A stretch of 41,177 bases of DNA. It comes from Streptomyces sp. (GTDB lineage: Bacteria > Actinomycetota > Actinomycetes > Streptomycetales > Streptomycetaceae). The translations under genes were made by a program, and so were the position numbers. This document shows, one piece after another, positions 27,424 to 34,383 of the stretch. Positions within the stretch are counted from its first letter, which is position 1; the number at the start of each line of letters is the position of its first letter. The DNA is taken from NCBI RefSeq assembly GCF_019510245.1, contig NZ_JAEKKT010000172.1:1-41177 (forward strand). The letters run 5' to 3'. The notes beneath the pieces were generated by a model. That model was not told the DNA's origin. It made no database searches and saw nothing but the letters and a program-made list of their open reading frames with translations.

Positions 27424-30192
27424 CTACAGGAGGCCGTCCCACATCTGCTCCAGCAGCACCGACCACCAGCTCTCCGGCGAGCCGAGCGCCGCCGGGTCCA
27501 GGGAGGCCAGCTGGGCCTGGAAGTCGACGGTCCAGCGGCCCGCCTGCTCCTGGTTCAGGCCGAACCTGAGCCGCCACATCCGGCCCAGCAGCGCCAGGCA
27601 GCGGGCGAACTCCGGCAGGCCCGTGTTCACGAACTGCGGCGGCACGGACGCCCCGCCCGGCCCCGCCTCGACGGGCACGGCCACGATGTTCGCGGTGCCG
27701 TACTGCACGCAGACCGCCTTGCCGAAGTCGGTCCCCATGACGAGGTACGACGCCGCGTCCGGCGCCGGCTGCAGGCCGCGCTCCTGCGCCAGCTCCGCCA
27801 GCGTCGGCACCGGCCGGCCCGGCTGCGCCTGCGCCCAGAAGAACGGCCCCATGTCCAGCGGCAGCCCGGCCGCCACCAGGGTGTGCGCCACGATAGGCGG
27901 CACGCCCTGGCGCGACACCGCCGCCTGCTCGAACCGGAACACGCCGGGACCGAACGCCGCCGCCAGCTCCTGCCCGATCGCCTCCGGCGGGATCGGCGGC
28001 GCCGCCTGCACCTGCGGCAACGGCGCCCGCACCGGCGCGGGGCGCGCGGGACCGGCCGCCACCTGGTGCAACTCGCCCTGGTGCGCCAGCAACTGACGCA
28101 TCCCCTGCTGCCGGCTCGCGTGATCCGTCCCGTACGGCGCGATGCTCGCCAGCCGCGCCTGCGGCCACTGCTCCCGGATCATCCGCGCACAGTACGCACC
28201 CGGCAGCTCGCAGGACTCCAGCTCCGTGTGCAGCTCCAGCACCTGGTCCGGCGGCACGTTCATGGCCCGCAGTTCGTGGAAGATCTGCCACTCCGGATGC
28301 GGCGTGCCCGGCGCCGAACGCCGGATCAGCTGCTGCTCCGAGCCGTCCTGCGCCCGGTAGCGCAGCACCGCCTGGTAGCCGGGCCCCACCGTCGGCTGCC
28401 CCTGCTGCGGGTAGCCGTACGCCGGGGGCTGCTGCCCCGGCACGGGCGGGCCGGGAGCGGGCCGGGCGGGCGGCGGCATCGCACCGGCCGGCATCGGCGG
28501 CGGCATCTGCGGGGCGCCCGGGGGCGTACCGGGGGCGGGCGGAGCACCCACTGGAGGCGCGGAAAGCACCGTCTCCGCGTGGTGGACCGCAGCCGCCGCC
28601 CCGCCCGCACCACCGTCAGGGCCCTGCGCGGGAGGCGCTGGGGGCACGCCAGGGGCGGCCGGAGGCTGCGGTGCGCCGGGGGCGAAAGGTGCGCCAGGGG
28701 CGCCCGGAGGCTGTTGCGCGCCCCCACCCCTCCCGCTCGGGTCGGCCAGCATCGTGGCCGCGCGGTGCACATCGCCCTGCGGCGGGCCACCCGGAGCCCC
28801 CGGCGCACCGGGCGAGTCGGGGGCACCCGGCGGGGTCTGCGCGCCCGGCACCTGCGGCGGTCCCTGCGGCCCCCTGGGCCCGGGCGCCGACACCATCTGC
28901 GTCGGCGCATAGCCACCCGCGGGCGGCTGGGGCGCACCACCGGGATGGGCACCCGGGGCACCCGGAGCGCCCGGAGCACCGGGTACTCCCGGCGGCGGAG
29001 GCGGCGCACCCGCCCCGCCACGCGCCCGGCGCGGAGGAGGCGCGGCCCTGCTCGTGGCGGCGTCCGCAATGTCACTGGCGTTCGGCGGGAGAGGCCGACC
29101 CGGAGCGGCCGGGCCCGCCGGACCCGCCGGGGGCTGGGGCGTGCCCGGAGCGCCGGCCGGCGCCTGCGGATAGCCGTAGCCGGGGGCGTCCGGCGCCTGC
29201 GGGTAGCCGTAAGAGGGCGCGGGCGGCGTCGCGGGCGCCTGCGGACGGCCCGGCGCACCCGGCGGGGGCGTGCCGGGAGCCGCCGGCCCCTGCGGGTAGC
29301 CGTACGACGGGGCGTCCTGCGGAGGCGGCGGGGGCGTGCTGCCCTGCGGCGCACCACCCTGCGCACCCGGCCCGCCCGGGCCACCCGACGCCTTCGCCTC
29401 GTCGAGCGCCGGAGACACCGCCGTGCGCGGCAGCTGACTGCCCCCCGCCATCAGCGCCGTCTCGGCCTCTCCCAGGGCACCGCCGTCGGCATCGCTCAGC
29501 GGCGGCGCGAACACCGTCGCGGGCAACGGGACGGAACGGTCCTCACCGGCATCGGCGTTGGTGTCGGTGCCGGCCCAGGGAGTCGCTCCGGCTGCCGCGC
29601 CCGGCACCCCCGGCGCGCCAGGCGCCCCAGCCCCGACTCCGGCGCCCGCGCCCGCGCCCAGCCAAGAAGCACCACCGGCCCCGCCGGAAGCCGCCGGCAC
29701 CCCGGCATGCGTCTCGGCGAGCCCACCGGAGCCGGAGCCGGGGCCGGACACGGCACCAGCACCAGCACCAGCACCAGCACCAGCCGACGCCTCGTCACTC
29801 CCCGTCCGCCGGTCCGGAATACCCAGCTTGTCCGCCGCCTCCTGGAGCCACTCCGGCGGACTCAACAGGAACGACGTCTGGTTCAGGTCCACCCGGGCCG
29901 CGGGCGCCGGCACCGCGTCGGCGACCTCCGCCTCACGGCCGTACTCCTCCTCGTACCGGCGGATCACCTCACCCACCGGCAGCGCGGGCCACAGCGTGGC
30001 CTCACCGCTGTCACGGGCGATGACCAGCCGCTGCCCGCCGGCGTCCGACCGCGGGCCCTCCGCGCGGTCCTCGCCCCACACCACGAACCCGAGACCGAAC
30101 TCCCGTACCCGCACCTCACGGTGCTGGTACGCCGGGACGTCACCGTTGATCCACTCTTCCGCGCGCTCCTGCGCCTGCGCGAACGTCACCAT
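27424..30192 (-). CDS. Imm35/YrhB-like + disordered linker + deaminase-like + SUKH-4 protein
   Basis: A 922-residue multidomain protein. Residues about 1-95 resemble the Imm35/YrhB immunity domain (M-V-T-F-A-Q-A-Q-E-R-A-E-E-W-I). A conserved patch L-N-Q-T-S-F-L-L-S-P-P-E-W-L follows (103-116). Residues about 130-595 are disordered Pro/Gly/Ala, with four Y-G-Y-P-Q copies and six Thr-centred motifs. Residues about 606-710 look like a nucleic acid deaminase (H-P-E at 632-634; Cys 661 and Cys 668, a wide C-x6-C pair). The C-terminus (about 735-922) resembles SUKH-4. There is no signal peptide or secretion leader. The ATG at 30192 has GAGG six bases ahead; the gene starts eight bases after the WHH/SUKH gene stops, so the two share an mRNA. 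Domain calls are by eye, and the deaminase is the least certain. Confidence 0.75.
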   Translation of the reverse strand: MVTFAQAQERAEEWINGDVPAYQHREVRVREFGLGFVVWGEDRAEGPRSDAGGQRLVIARDSGEATLWPALPVGEVIRRYEEEYGREAEVADAVPAPAARVDLNQTSFLLSPPEWLQEAADKLGIPDRRTGSDEASAGAGAGAGAGAVSGPGSGSGGLAETHAGVPAASGGAGGASWLGAGAGAGVGAGAPGAPGVPGAAAGATPWAGTDTNADAGEDRSVPLPATVFAPPLSDADGGALGEAETALMAGGSQLPRTAVSPALDEAKASGGPGGPGAQGGAPQGSTPPPPPQDAPSYGYPQGPAAPGTPPPGAPGRPQAPATPPAPSYGYPQAPDAPGYGYPQAPAGAPGTPQPPAGPAGPAAPGRPLPPNASDIADAATSRAAPPPRRARGGAGAPPPPPGVPGAPGAPGAPGAHPGGAPQPPAGGYAPTQMVSAPGPRGPQGPPQVPGAQTPPGAPDSPGAPGAPGGPPQGDVHRAATMLADPSGRGGGAQQPPGAPGAPFAPGAPQPPAAPGVPPAPPAQGPDGGAGGAAAAVHHAETVLSAPPVGAPPAPGTPPGAPQMPPPMPAGAMPPPARPAPGPPVPGQQPPAYGYPQQGQPTVGPGYQAVLRYRAQDGSEQQLIRRSAPGTPHPEWQIFHELRAMNVPPDQVLELHTELESCELPGAYCARMIREQWPQARLASIAPYGTDHASRQQGMRQLLAHQGELHQVAAGPARPAPVRAPLPQVQAAPPIPPEAIGQELAAAFGPGVFRFEQAAVSRQGVPPIVAHTLVAAGLPLDMGPFFWAQAQPGRPVPTLAELAQERGLQPAPDAASYLVMGTDFGKAVCVQYGTANIVAVPVEAGPGGASVPPQFVNTGLPEFARCLALLGRMWRLRFGLNQEQAGRWTVDFQAQLASLDPAALGSPESWWSVLLEQMWDGLL

Positions 30193-30200
30193 GCCGGACC

Positions 30201-31226
30201 TCACTCCCCCGAGCCGGGCGAGGACACCGGCACGGCACGCGCGAAACCACCGTCGACCATCAGGTTGGCCACCGTCTCCAACTCCGGCGGGGATCCCGCC
30301 AGTCGCGACAGGAACACGTCGAAGTCCTCACCGCACGGCAGCAGCAGACGCTCCACCCGCTCCGCCGGCGGCCACCCCGGGTCCACGTCGCGCGCGTCGT
30401 CGTACGCGCAGAACCACACCGAACCCAGCCGGTCGCCCTTGACCTTGACCGCCAGCAGACCGCCCTGCACGAAGCCGACGCCCAGGTAGTCCTTGGTGAG
30501 ATGGTCGCGCAGGCACTTGTTGACGTACACGAGGTCGTTCACCGCCGCCTCGTCCCGGACCGTGAAGAAGGGCTGGTCCACCAGCAGTCCGAGGCCCGCG
30601 TCCAGGGCCGTGCCCACCGGCGCGCAGCCGCCCGCCGCCTTCAGGAACGATCGGTACGCAACCGGCAAGCGGTACCCGAGGTCCTCCTCGACCCCCTGCA
30701 CCTGCGACTCCGACACCGCCACACCCGACTTCGGCAGCCCGAAGTGCGCCGGCCGCGTCTCCTGCAAAGGGCGCGTCCCCCGCTTGTCGTGGTCCACCCG
30801 AGCCGTCGCCACCCCGCCGTGGTGCCGCAGCAACGCCTTCACCTCGACCGGGACCAGCTCCAGCCGCCGCGACCCGGCCACGTGGTGCCACGTCCAGCCG
30901 TGCGGCGTCGCCACCGCGGGCACCGTGTCCCACAGTTCATGACCCGAAGCCGCCAGCACCGCGTTCGCGGACACGAAGTCCGTCAGCCGCAACTCGTCGA
31001 CGCCGAACCCCTCCGGCGGGTCGGCGATCTCCGCCGCCGCGCGCGCGTAGGGCGAGAAGTCGGGGTAACCACGCTCGTCGATCCGTACCCCTCTCGGGTG
31101 ACGTGCCGCCCGAACCGGATCCGGGAAATGCACGACCTGCCCGGCATAGGCCGCGTTCGGCGGCGCGGCCTGTCCCCCAGCCTGGCGGCTGGGCGGTGCC
31201 CCCAGCCCGAGCCGACCTGTCGTCAT
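30201..31226 (-). CDS. WHH nuclease-like domain fused to SUKH (SMI1/KNR4) domain
   Basis: A 341-residue protein. After a Gly/Pro/Ala-rich N-terminus, residues about 48-140 resemble the WHH family of HNH/Endo VII toxin nucleases: D-E-R-G-Y-P-D-F-S-P-Y-A, then P-H-G-W-T-W-H-H (W113-H114-H115), L-E-L-V-P-V-E-V-K and R-H-H-G-G (135-138). The usual V-x-x-H-x-x-x-x-H form has Lys at 130, so activity may be reduced. Residues about 168-310 are a SUKH domain (V-E-E-D-L-G-Y-R-L-P-V-A-Y-R-S-F-L-K-A-A-G-G), the fold of many toxin-immunity proteins. No export signal is seen. The ATG at 31226 has AGGGGG at proper spacing. It is first in a two-gene operon with the deaminase-like/SUKH-4 gene. Confidence 0.8.
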   Translation of the reverse strand: MTTGRLGLGAPPSRQAGGQAAPPNAAYAGQVVHFPDPVRAARHPRGVRIDERGYPDFSPYARAAAEIADPPEGFGVDELRLTDFVSANAVLAASGHELWDTVPAVATPHGWTWHHVAGSRRLELVPVEVKALLRHHGGVATARVDHDKRGTRPLQETRPAHFGLPKSGVAVSESQVQGVEEDLGYRLPVAYRSFLKAAGGCAPVGTALDAGLGLLVDQPFFTVRDEAAVNDLVYVNKCLRDHLTKDYLGVGFVQGGLLAVKVKGDRLGSVWFCAYDDARDVDPGWPPAERVERLLLPCGEDFDVFLSRLAGSPPELETVANLMVDGGFARAVPVSSPGSGE

Positions 31227-31525
31227 GACGGTTGCCCCCTGCGGCACTCTGTACGAACCGGCATCACGCCCCTGCGGCGCGGCACGGCCCGTATCCGGCT
31301 GTCTCTTCCACGTCCCAGACGCGTCGACCGCGCCCATCGCGGTTGCCGACAGCCTATGCGGTACACGAACCCCGGTCACCGGCCCTCCGGTTCCGTGACC
31401 AGCCGTCACCCCGCCGTGACAGCCTGCCCAAACCCGGGCGTGTCGCACCGCCCCAGCTACCGCACCCGCCACAGGATTTGGCAGTCTGTGACTTTCGGGG
31501 GGATGCCCGGGAGGGGAAGACGATC
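31227..31525. promoter_or_regulatory. Shared divergent promoter region of the cluster
   Basis: 299 bases between the WHH/SUKH gene (minus) and the YwqJ-type deaminase gene (plus). A dyad GTCAC-N6-GTGAC lies at 31405-31420, roughly midway, and could be a common operator. I could not assign -35/-10 hexamers with confidence. GAGGGGAAG before 31526 is the ribosome site of the plus-strand gene. Confidence 0.45.
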
Positions 31526-32065
31526 ATGAACACCACACAGACGGGACCACACACCGCCATGTCCGGCGCCGCTCGCGGCGCCACCGACGGCGACCCCCGC
31601 ATCGGCTGGAGCAGCAGCGACATACCTCCCGTGCCCACCCTCCAGCACCGCCGCGACGGCATCCTGCCCACCGTCGCGGCCGCCCTCTCCGTCCGCGGCG
31701 CCACGCTCACCGGCACCGCCGCCCGCGGCGACCAGCCGCCCCCGCTGCACCCGCTGGTCCAGGAGTTCCTCGACACCCTCCCGAGCGGGCAGCGCGACCG
31801 CTTCACCGGCCGGTGCGCCGAGGCCATCCTCATCTCCCGGCACATCAGCGCCGCCGACAGCGCCCGCAGCAAACGCGCCGCCCGCAAACCCATGACCAAC
31901 GGCGAAGCCCGCAGATCCCTCAAGCAGGCCAAACTCACCGCCCGCCGGATACGCGAGGATGGCGACCCCCTGCACGGCAGCTTCGCCGCCCCCTGCCGGG
32001 CCTGCGCCGCCCTCACCGCCCACTTCGGCGTCCGCGTCGTCGACCCCACCAGCGCAGACGCCTGA
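31526..32065 (+). CDS. YwqJ-type nucleic acid/nucleotide deaminase
   Basis: A 179-residue protein with the zinc deaminase signature of the YwqJ toxin family: C-A-E at 97-99 (Cys replaces His of the usual HAE) and P-C-R-A-C at 156-160. H-P-L-V-Q-E-F-L and R-F-T-G-R-C-A-E-A-I-L-I-S-R-H surround the first motif. In polymorphic toxins this domain forms a C-terminal warhead. Here it is a free-standing polypeptide with no long N-terminal secretion region and no signal peptide, paired with a SUKH-3 gene downstream. All zinc and catalytic residues appear intact, so it is probably active. The substrate (free nucleotide, RNA or DNA) is unknown. The start at 31526 has GAGGGGAAG upstream. Confidence 0.83.
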   Translation: MNTTQTGPHTAMSGAARGATDGDPRIGWSSSDIPPVPTLQHRRDGILPTVAAALSVRGATLTGTAARGDQPPPLHPLVQEFLDTLPSGQRDRFTGRCAEAILISRHISAADSARSKRAARKPMTNGEARRSLKQAKLTARRIREDGDPLHGSFAAPCRACAALTAHFGVRVVDPTSADA

Positions 32066-32076
32066 CGCACACCCCC

Positions 32077-32128
32077 CACACGCCACACACCCACACGCCA
32101 CACACCCGTCACCCGCACCCGCACCCGC
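32077..32128. repeat. C/A-only tandem repeats between the deaminase and SUKH-3 genes
   Basis: The 15-bp unit ACACGCCACACACCC is tandemly duplicated (about 32077-32107), followed by three copies of ACCCGC (32111-32128). The stretch 32069-32130 is almost free of T and nearly free of G on the plus strand. It fills most of the 90-base gap between the genes, whose transcript would be highly unstructured here. Confidence 0.75.
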
Positions 32129-32155
32129 ACACCGACCAGGACGATCGAAGGGCAG

Positions 32156-32653
32156 ATGCACGCCGACCGCACCTCCTCCACGCGCTTCTCCGTGCCCGTC
32201 GACGCAGCCCTGCGCGCCGCCGGCTGGCAGCCCGGACGCTGGGACATAAGGCAGGCCGAGGTCTGGGCCGACGCCCTGCGCGGCCACGCCTCACCCGCCG
32301 GACACCGGCACGCCGTCTTCCCCGCGGCGGTGGAGGCGTGGGCAGAGTTCGGCGGCCTGCACATCAGCCCCACCGGCAGCGGCCGCCAGATCGCCCCCGC
32401 CACCCTCCACCTCGACCCCCTGCACGGCCTCCACCTCGCCCGCACCCTCGGCGACCTCGGCCGCGCCCTCGACACCGAGGTCTGCCCCCTCGGCGCGGAG
32501 ACCGACACCCACTCCGTGCTCGCCATCGACGCCGAGGGCCGCATCTACACCCTCGACCACACCGGCGACTGGTACGTCGGCCCCGACATCGACCACGCCC
32601 TGACCACCCTCATCGCAGGCGTCGAACCCCAACGCCTCACGACCCGGTCCTAG
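32156..32653 (+). CDS. SUKH-3 family immunity-like protein
   Basis: A 165-residue protein resembling SUKH-3: A-L-R-A-A-G-W-Q-P-G-R near the start, W-A-E-F-G-G-L-H-I, then C-P-L-G-A-E-T-D-T-H-S-V-L-A-I-D-A-E-G-R (residues about 105-124) and a short C-terminal strand. SUKH proteins act as immunity partners that bind and block toxin nucleases or deaminases. Its place 90 bases after the YwqJ-type deaminase gene on the same strand makes it the likely antidote. GAAGGG precedes the ATG by about five bases. It converges with the histidine kinase gene only 10 bases away. Confidence 0.83.
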   Translation: MHADRTSSTRFSVPVDAALRAAGWQPGRWDIRQAEVWADALRGHASPAGHRHAVFPAAVEAWAEFGGLHISPTGSGRQIAPATLHLDPLHGLHLARTLGDLGRALDTEVCPLGAETDTHSVLAIDAEGRIYTLDHTGDWYVGPDIDHALTTLIAGVEPQRLTTRS

Positions 32654-32663
32654 GGGCTGCCGG

Positions 32664-33992
32664 TCAGGCCGCCGGAATCACCGCCGACACCCGGAAACCC
32701 CCGGCGTCCGTCGGCCCCGACACGAACACCCCGCCCAGCCCGAGCACCCGTTCACGCATGCCCACCAGGCCGTTCCCGCCCGACGGCAGCCCCGCGGCAG
32801 CGGCCGACGCCGGCTCCGGTGGCGGCTCGTTCTCGACCTGCATCGCGATCTCCGCCACCCGGTGCGCCAGCCGCACGTGCGTCTTCGCACCCGCCGCGTG
32901 CTTGTGGACGTTCGTCAGCGCCTCCTGCACCACCCGGAACGCCGTCTGCTCGATCACCGCCGCATAGGACCGCACGTCCCCCTCGACGGACAGGTCCACC
33001 ACCATCCCCGCCGCCGCCGACTGACCGACCAGCACCTCCAGCTCCGAGAGCCACGGCCCCTCGTCCTCGGCCGCCACCCGCGAGGCCGCCGCCGCGGCCG
33101 CCACCCCCACCGCCGCCAACGGGACCGAGACCGACGCCGACGCCGAGGCCGCAGTCGTACGGCGCTGAGCCGCCTCCCCCGAACGCAGCACCCCCAGCAT
33201 CTCCCGCAACTCCGTCAACGCCTGACGCCCCATGTCCCCCACCAGCGCCGCGTTCTTCACCGCCTTCTCCGGATCCTTCCGCGCCACCGCCTGCAACGCC
33301 GCCGCATGCACCACCATCAACGACACCCGGTGCGCCACCACGTCGTGCATCTCCCGCGCGATCCGCGTCCGCTCCTCACCCCGCGCCCACTCGGCCCGCT
33401 CCTCGGCCCGCTCCGCGAGCAGCTGGAGCTCCAGCTCCAGACTGTCCGCCCGCTCCCGCAGGCTCTCCATCAACCGCCGCCGCGCACCGGCGTACAGCCC
33501 GAGCAGCACCGGCGGAGCCGTCAGCCCCAACGAGGTCGCCAGCGACGCGAACGGAACGAACCAGTCCCCCAGCGTCAGATCCCCCCGCGCCATGCTCTGC
33601 CGCACCCGCACGAAGGTGACGATCAGCGTCCCCAGGAACGTCATCCCCGCCAGCGCCGCGATGATCCGCCGCGGCAGCTCCGCCGCGGCCAGCGTGTACA
33701 GGCCGACGATGCCCATCAGGAAGCCCATCTGGGCCGGCGTGATCGCGATGGCGACCAGCACCACGGCGATCGGCCACTTCCGGCGCAGCACCAGTACGGA
33801 ACCGGCCAGCAGTCCGAACACGATCCCCGCCGACACCGGGATCCCCGCGTCCCGCGCGAACGGAATCCCCTCCGCGGCGCACTCCAGCGCCGACACCAGC
33901 GCGAGCCCCACGTCCAGCACCGCACTACGCCACCGCGCCCACCACCACGGCCCTCTCAAGGCCGTGGCGTGGTCTGCCCCCGTCGTGGTCAT
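32664..33992 (-). CDS. Orphan sensor histidine kinase, NarL/DesK (HisKA_3) type
   Basis: A 442-residue membrane kinase with five or six hydrophobic segments (about 25-165), a short coiled coil, and the HisKA_3 dimerisation helix R-I-A-R-E-M-H-D-V-V-A-H-R (phosphorylated His 216). The HATPase_c domain has its N-box in T-N-V-H-K-H-A and its G-box in G-G-N-G-L-V-G-M-R-E-R. The two halves are split by an Ala/Ser/Val-rich insert (about 275-305). No response regulator gene adjoins it. GGAGG precedes the ATG at 33992. It converges with the SUKH-3 gene; proximity alone does not link their functions. Confidence 0.92.
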   Translation of the reverse strand: MTTTGADHATALRGPWWWARWRSAVLDVGLALVSALECAAEGIPFARDAGIPVSAGIVFGLLAGSVLVLRRKWPIAVVLVAIAITPAQMGFLMGIVGLYTLAAAELPRRIIAALAGMTFLGTLIVTFVRVRQSMARGDLTLGDWFVPFASLATSLGLTAPPVLLGLYAGARRRLMESLRERADSLELELQLLAERAEERAEWARGEERTRIAREMHDVVAHRVSLMVVHAAALQAVARKDPEKAVKNAALVGDMGRQALTELREMLGVLRSGEAAQRRTTAASASASVSVPLAAVGVAAAAAASRVAAEDEGPWLSELEVLVGQSAAAGMVVDLSVEGDVRSYAAVIEQTAFRVVQEALTNVHKHAAGAKTHVRLAHRVAEIAMQVENEPPPEPASAAAAGLPSGGNGLVGMRERVLGLGGVFVSGPTDAGGFRVSAVIPAA

Positions 33993-34193
33993 GCCTCCAG
34001 CCTACGGGCGCGGGGGTGGGCTTTTCCGGTGAGTTTCGTCTACTCGGACCTCGGTGATCCACAGGGACGGACGGCTGCGCCACGGGGTCCGGCAGGGAGC
34101 CGACTTGTACCGTCGCATCGAAGGCGCCGGGTACGGCATAGTAGGAGGCGCCACTCGACGACCTGACCAAATGTCCGGTTCTGTCGATAACGT

Positions 34194-34268
34194 TCCCCCG
34201 TGGTGTAATTGGCAGCACTGTGGCTTTTGGTGCCATCTGTCCGGGTTCGAGTCCTGGCGGGGGAGCCA
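34194..34268 (+). tRNA. tRNA-Gln (anticodon TTG)
   Basis: The acceptor stem TCCCCCG (34194-34200) pairs with CGGGGGA (34258-34264), followed by discriminator G and an encoded CCA. The anticodon stem GTGGC/GCCAT encloses the loop TTTTGGT, giving anticodon TTG for CAA codons, read also as CAG by wobble. The T-arm GTTCGAGTC is standard. CAA is rare at this GC content. Confidence 0.96.
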
Positions 34269-34277
34269 TGCTCGGTT

Positions 34278-34305
34278 CGGGCCCTGACAGCACTGTCAGG
34301 GCCCG
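34278..34305 (+). terminator. Terminator after tRNA-Gln
   Basis: CGGGCCCTGACAG (34278-34290) is perfectly complementary to CTGTCAGGGCCCG (34293-34305); the loop is effectively GCAC. It starts 10 bases past the tRNA 3' end and separates it from glmU. Confidence 0.75.
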
Positions 34306-34383
34306 CTCTCATGTCCCCCACGAAACGCCCCGGTATCCTGCGGATGTCACCCCCACCCGTCCAAAAAGCCGAAGGGCAACTCC

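Noticed and set aside
27349..30489. Very long plus-strand frame opposite the deaminase/SUKH-4 gene
   Set aside because: Its composition is Arg/His/Ala-rich with no domain, it overlaps the 20-bp terminator, and the minus-strand frame has recognisable domains and a ribosome site.
34173..34190. CTGACC-17-GATAAC as the tRNA-Gln promoter
   Set aside because: The predicted start would fall inside the mature tRNA, so it cannot be the promoter; the true one must lie further upstream.
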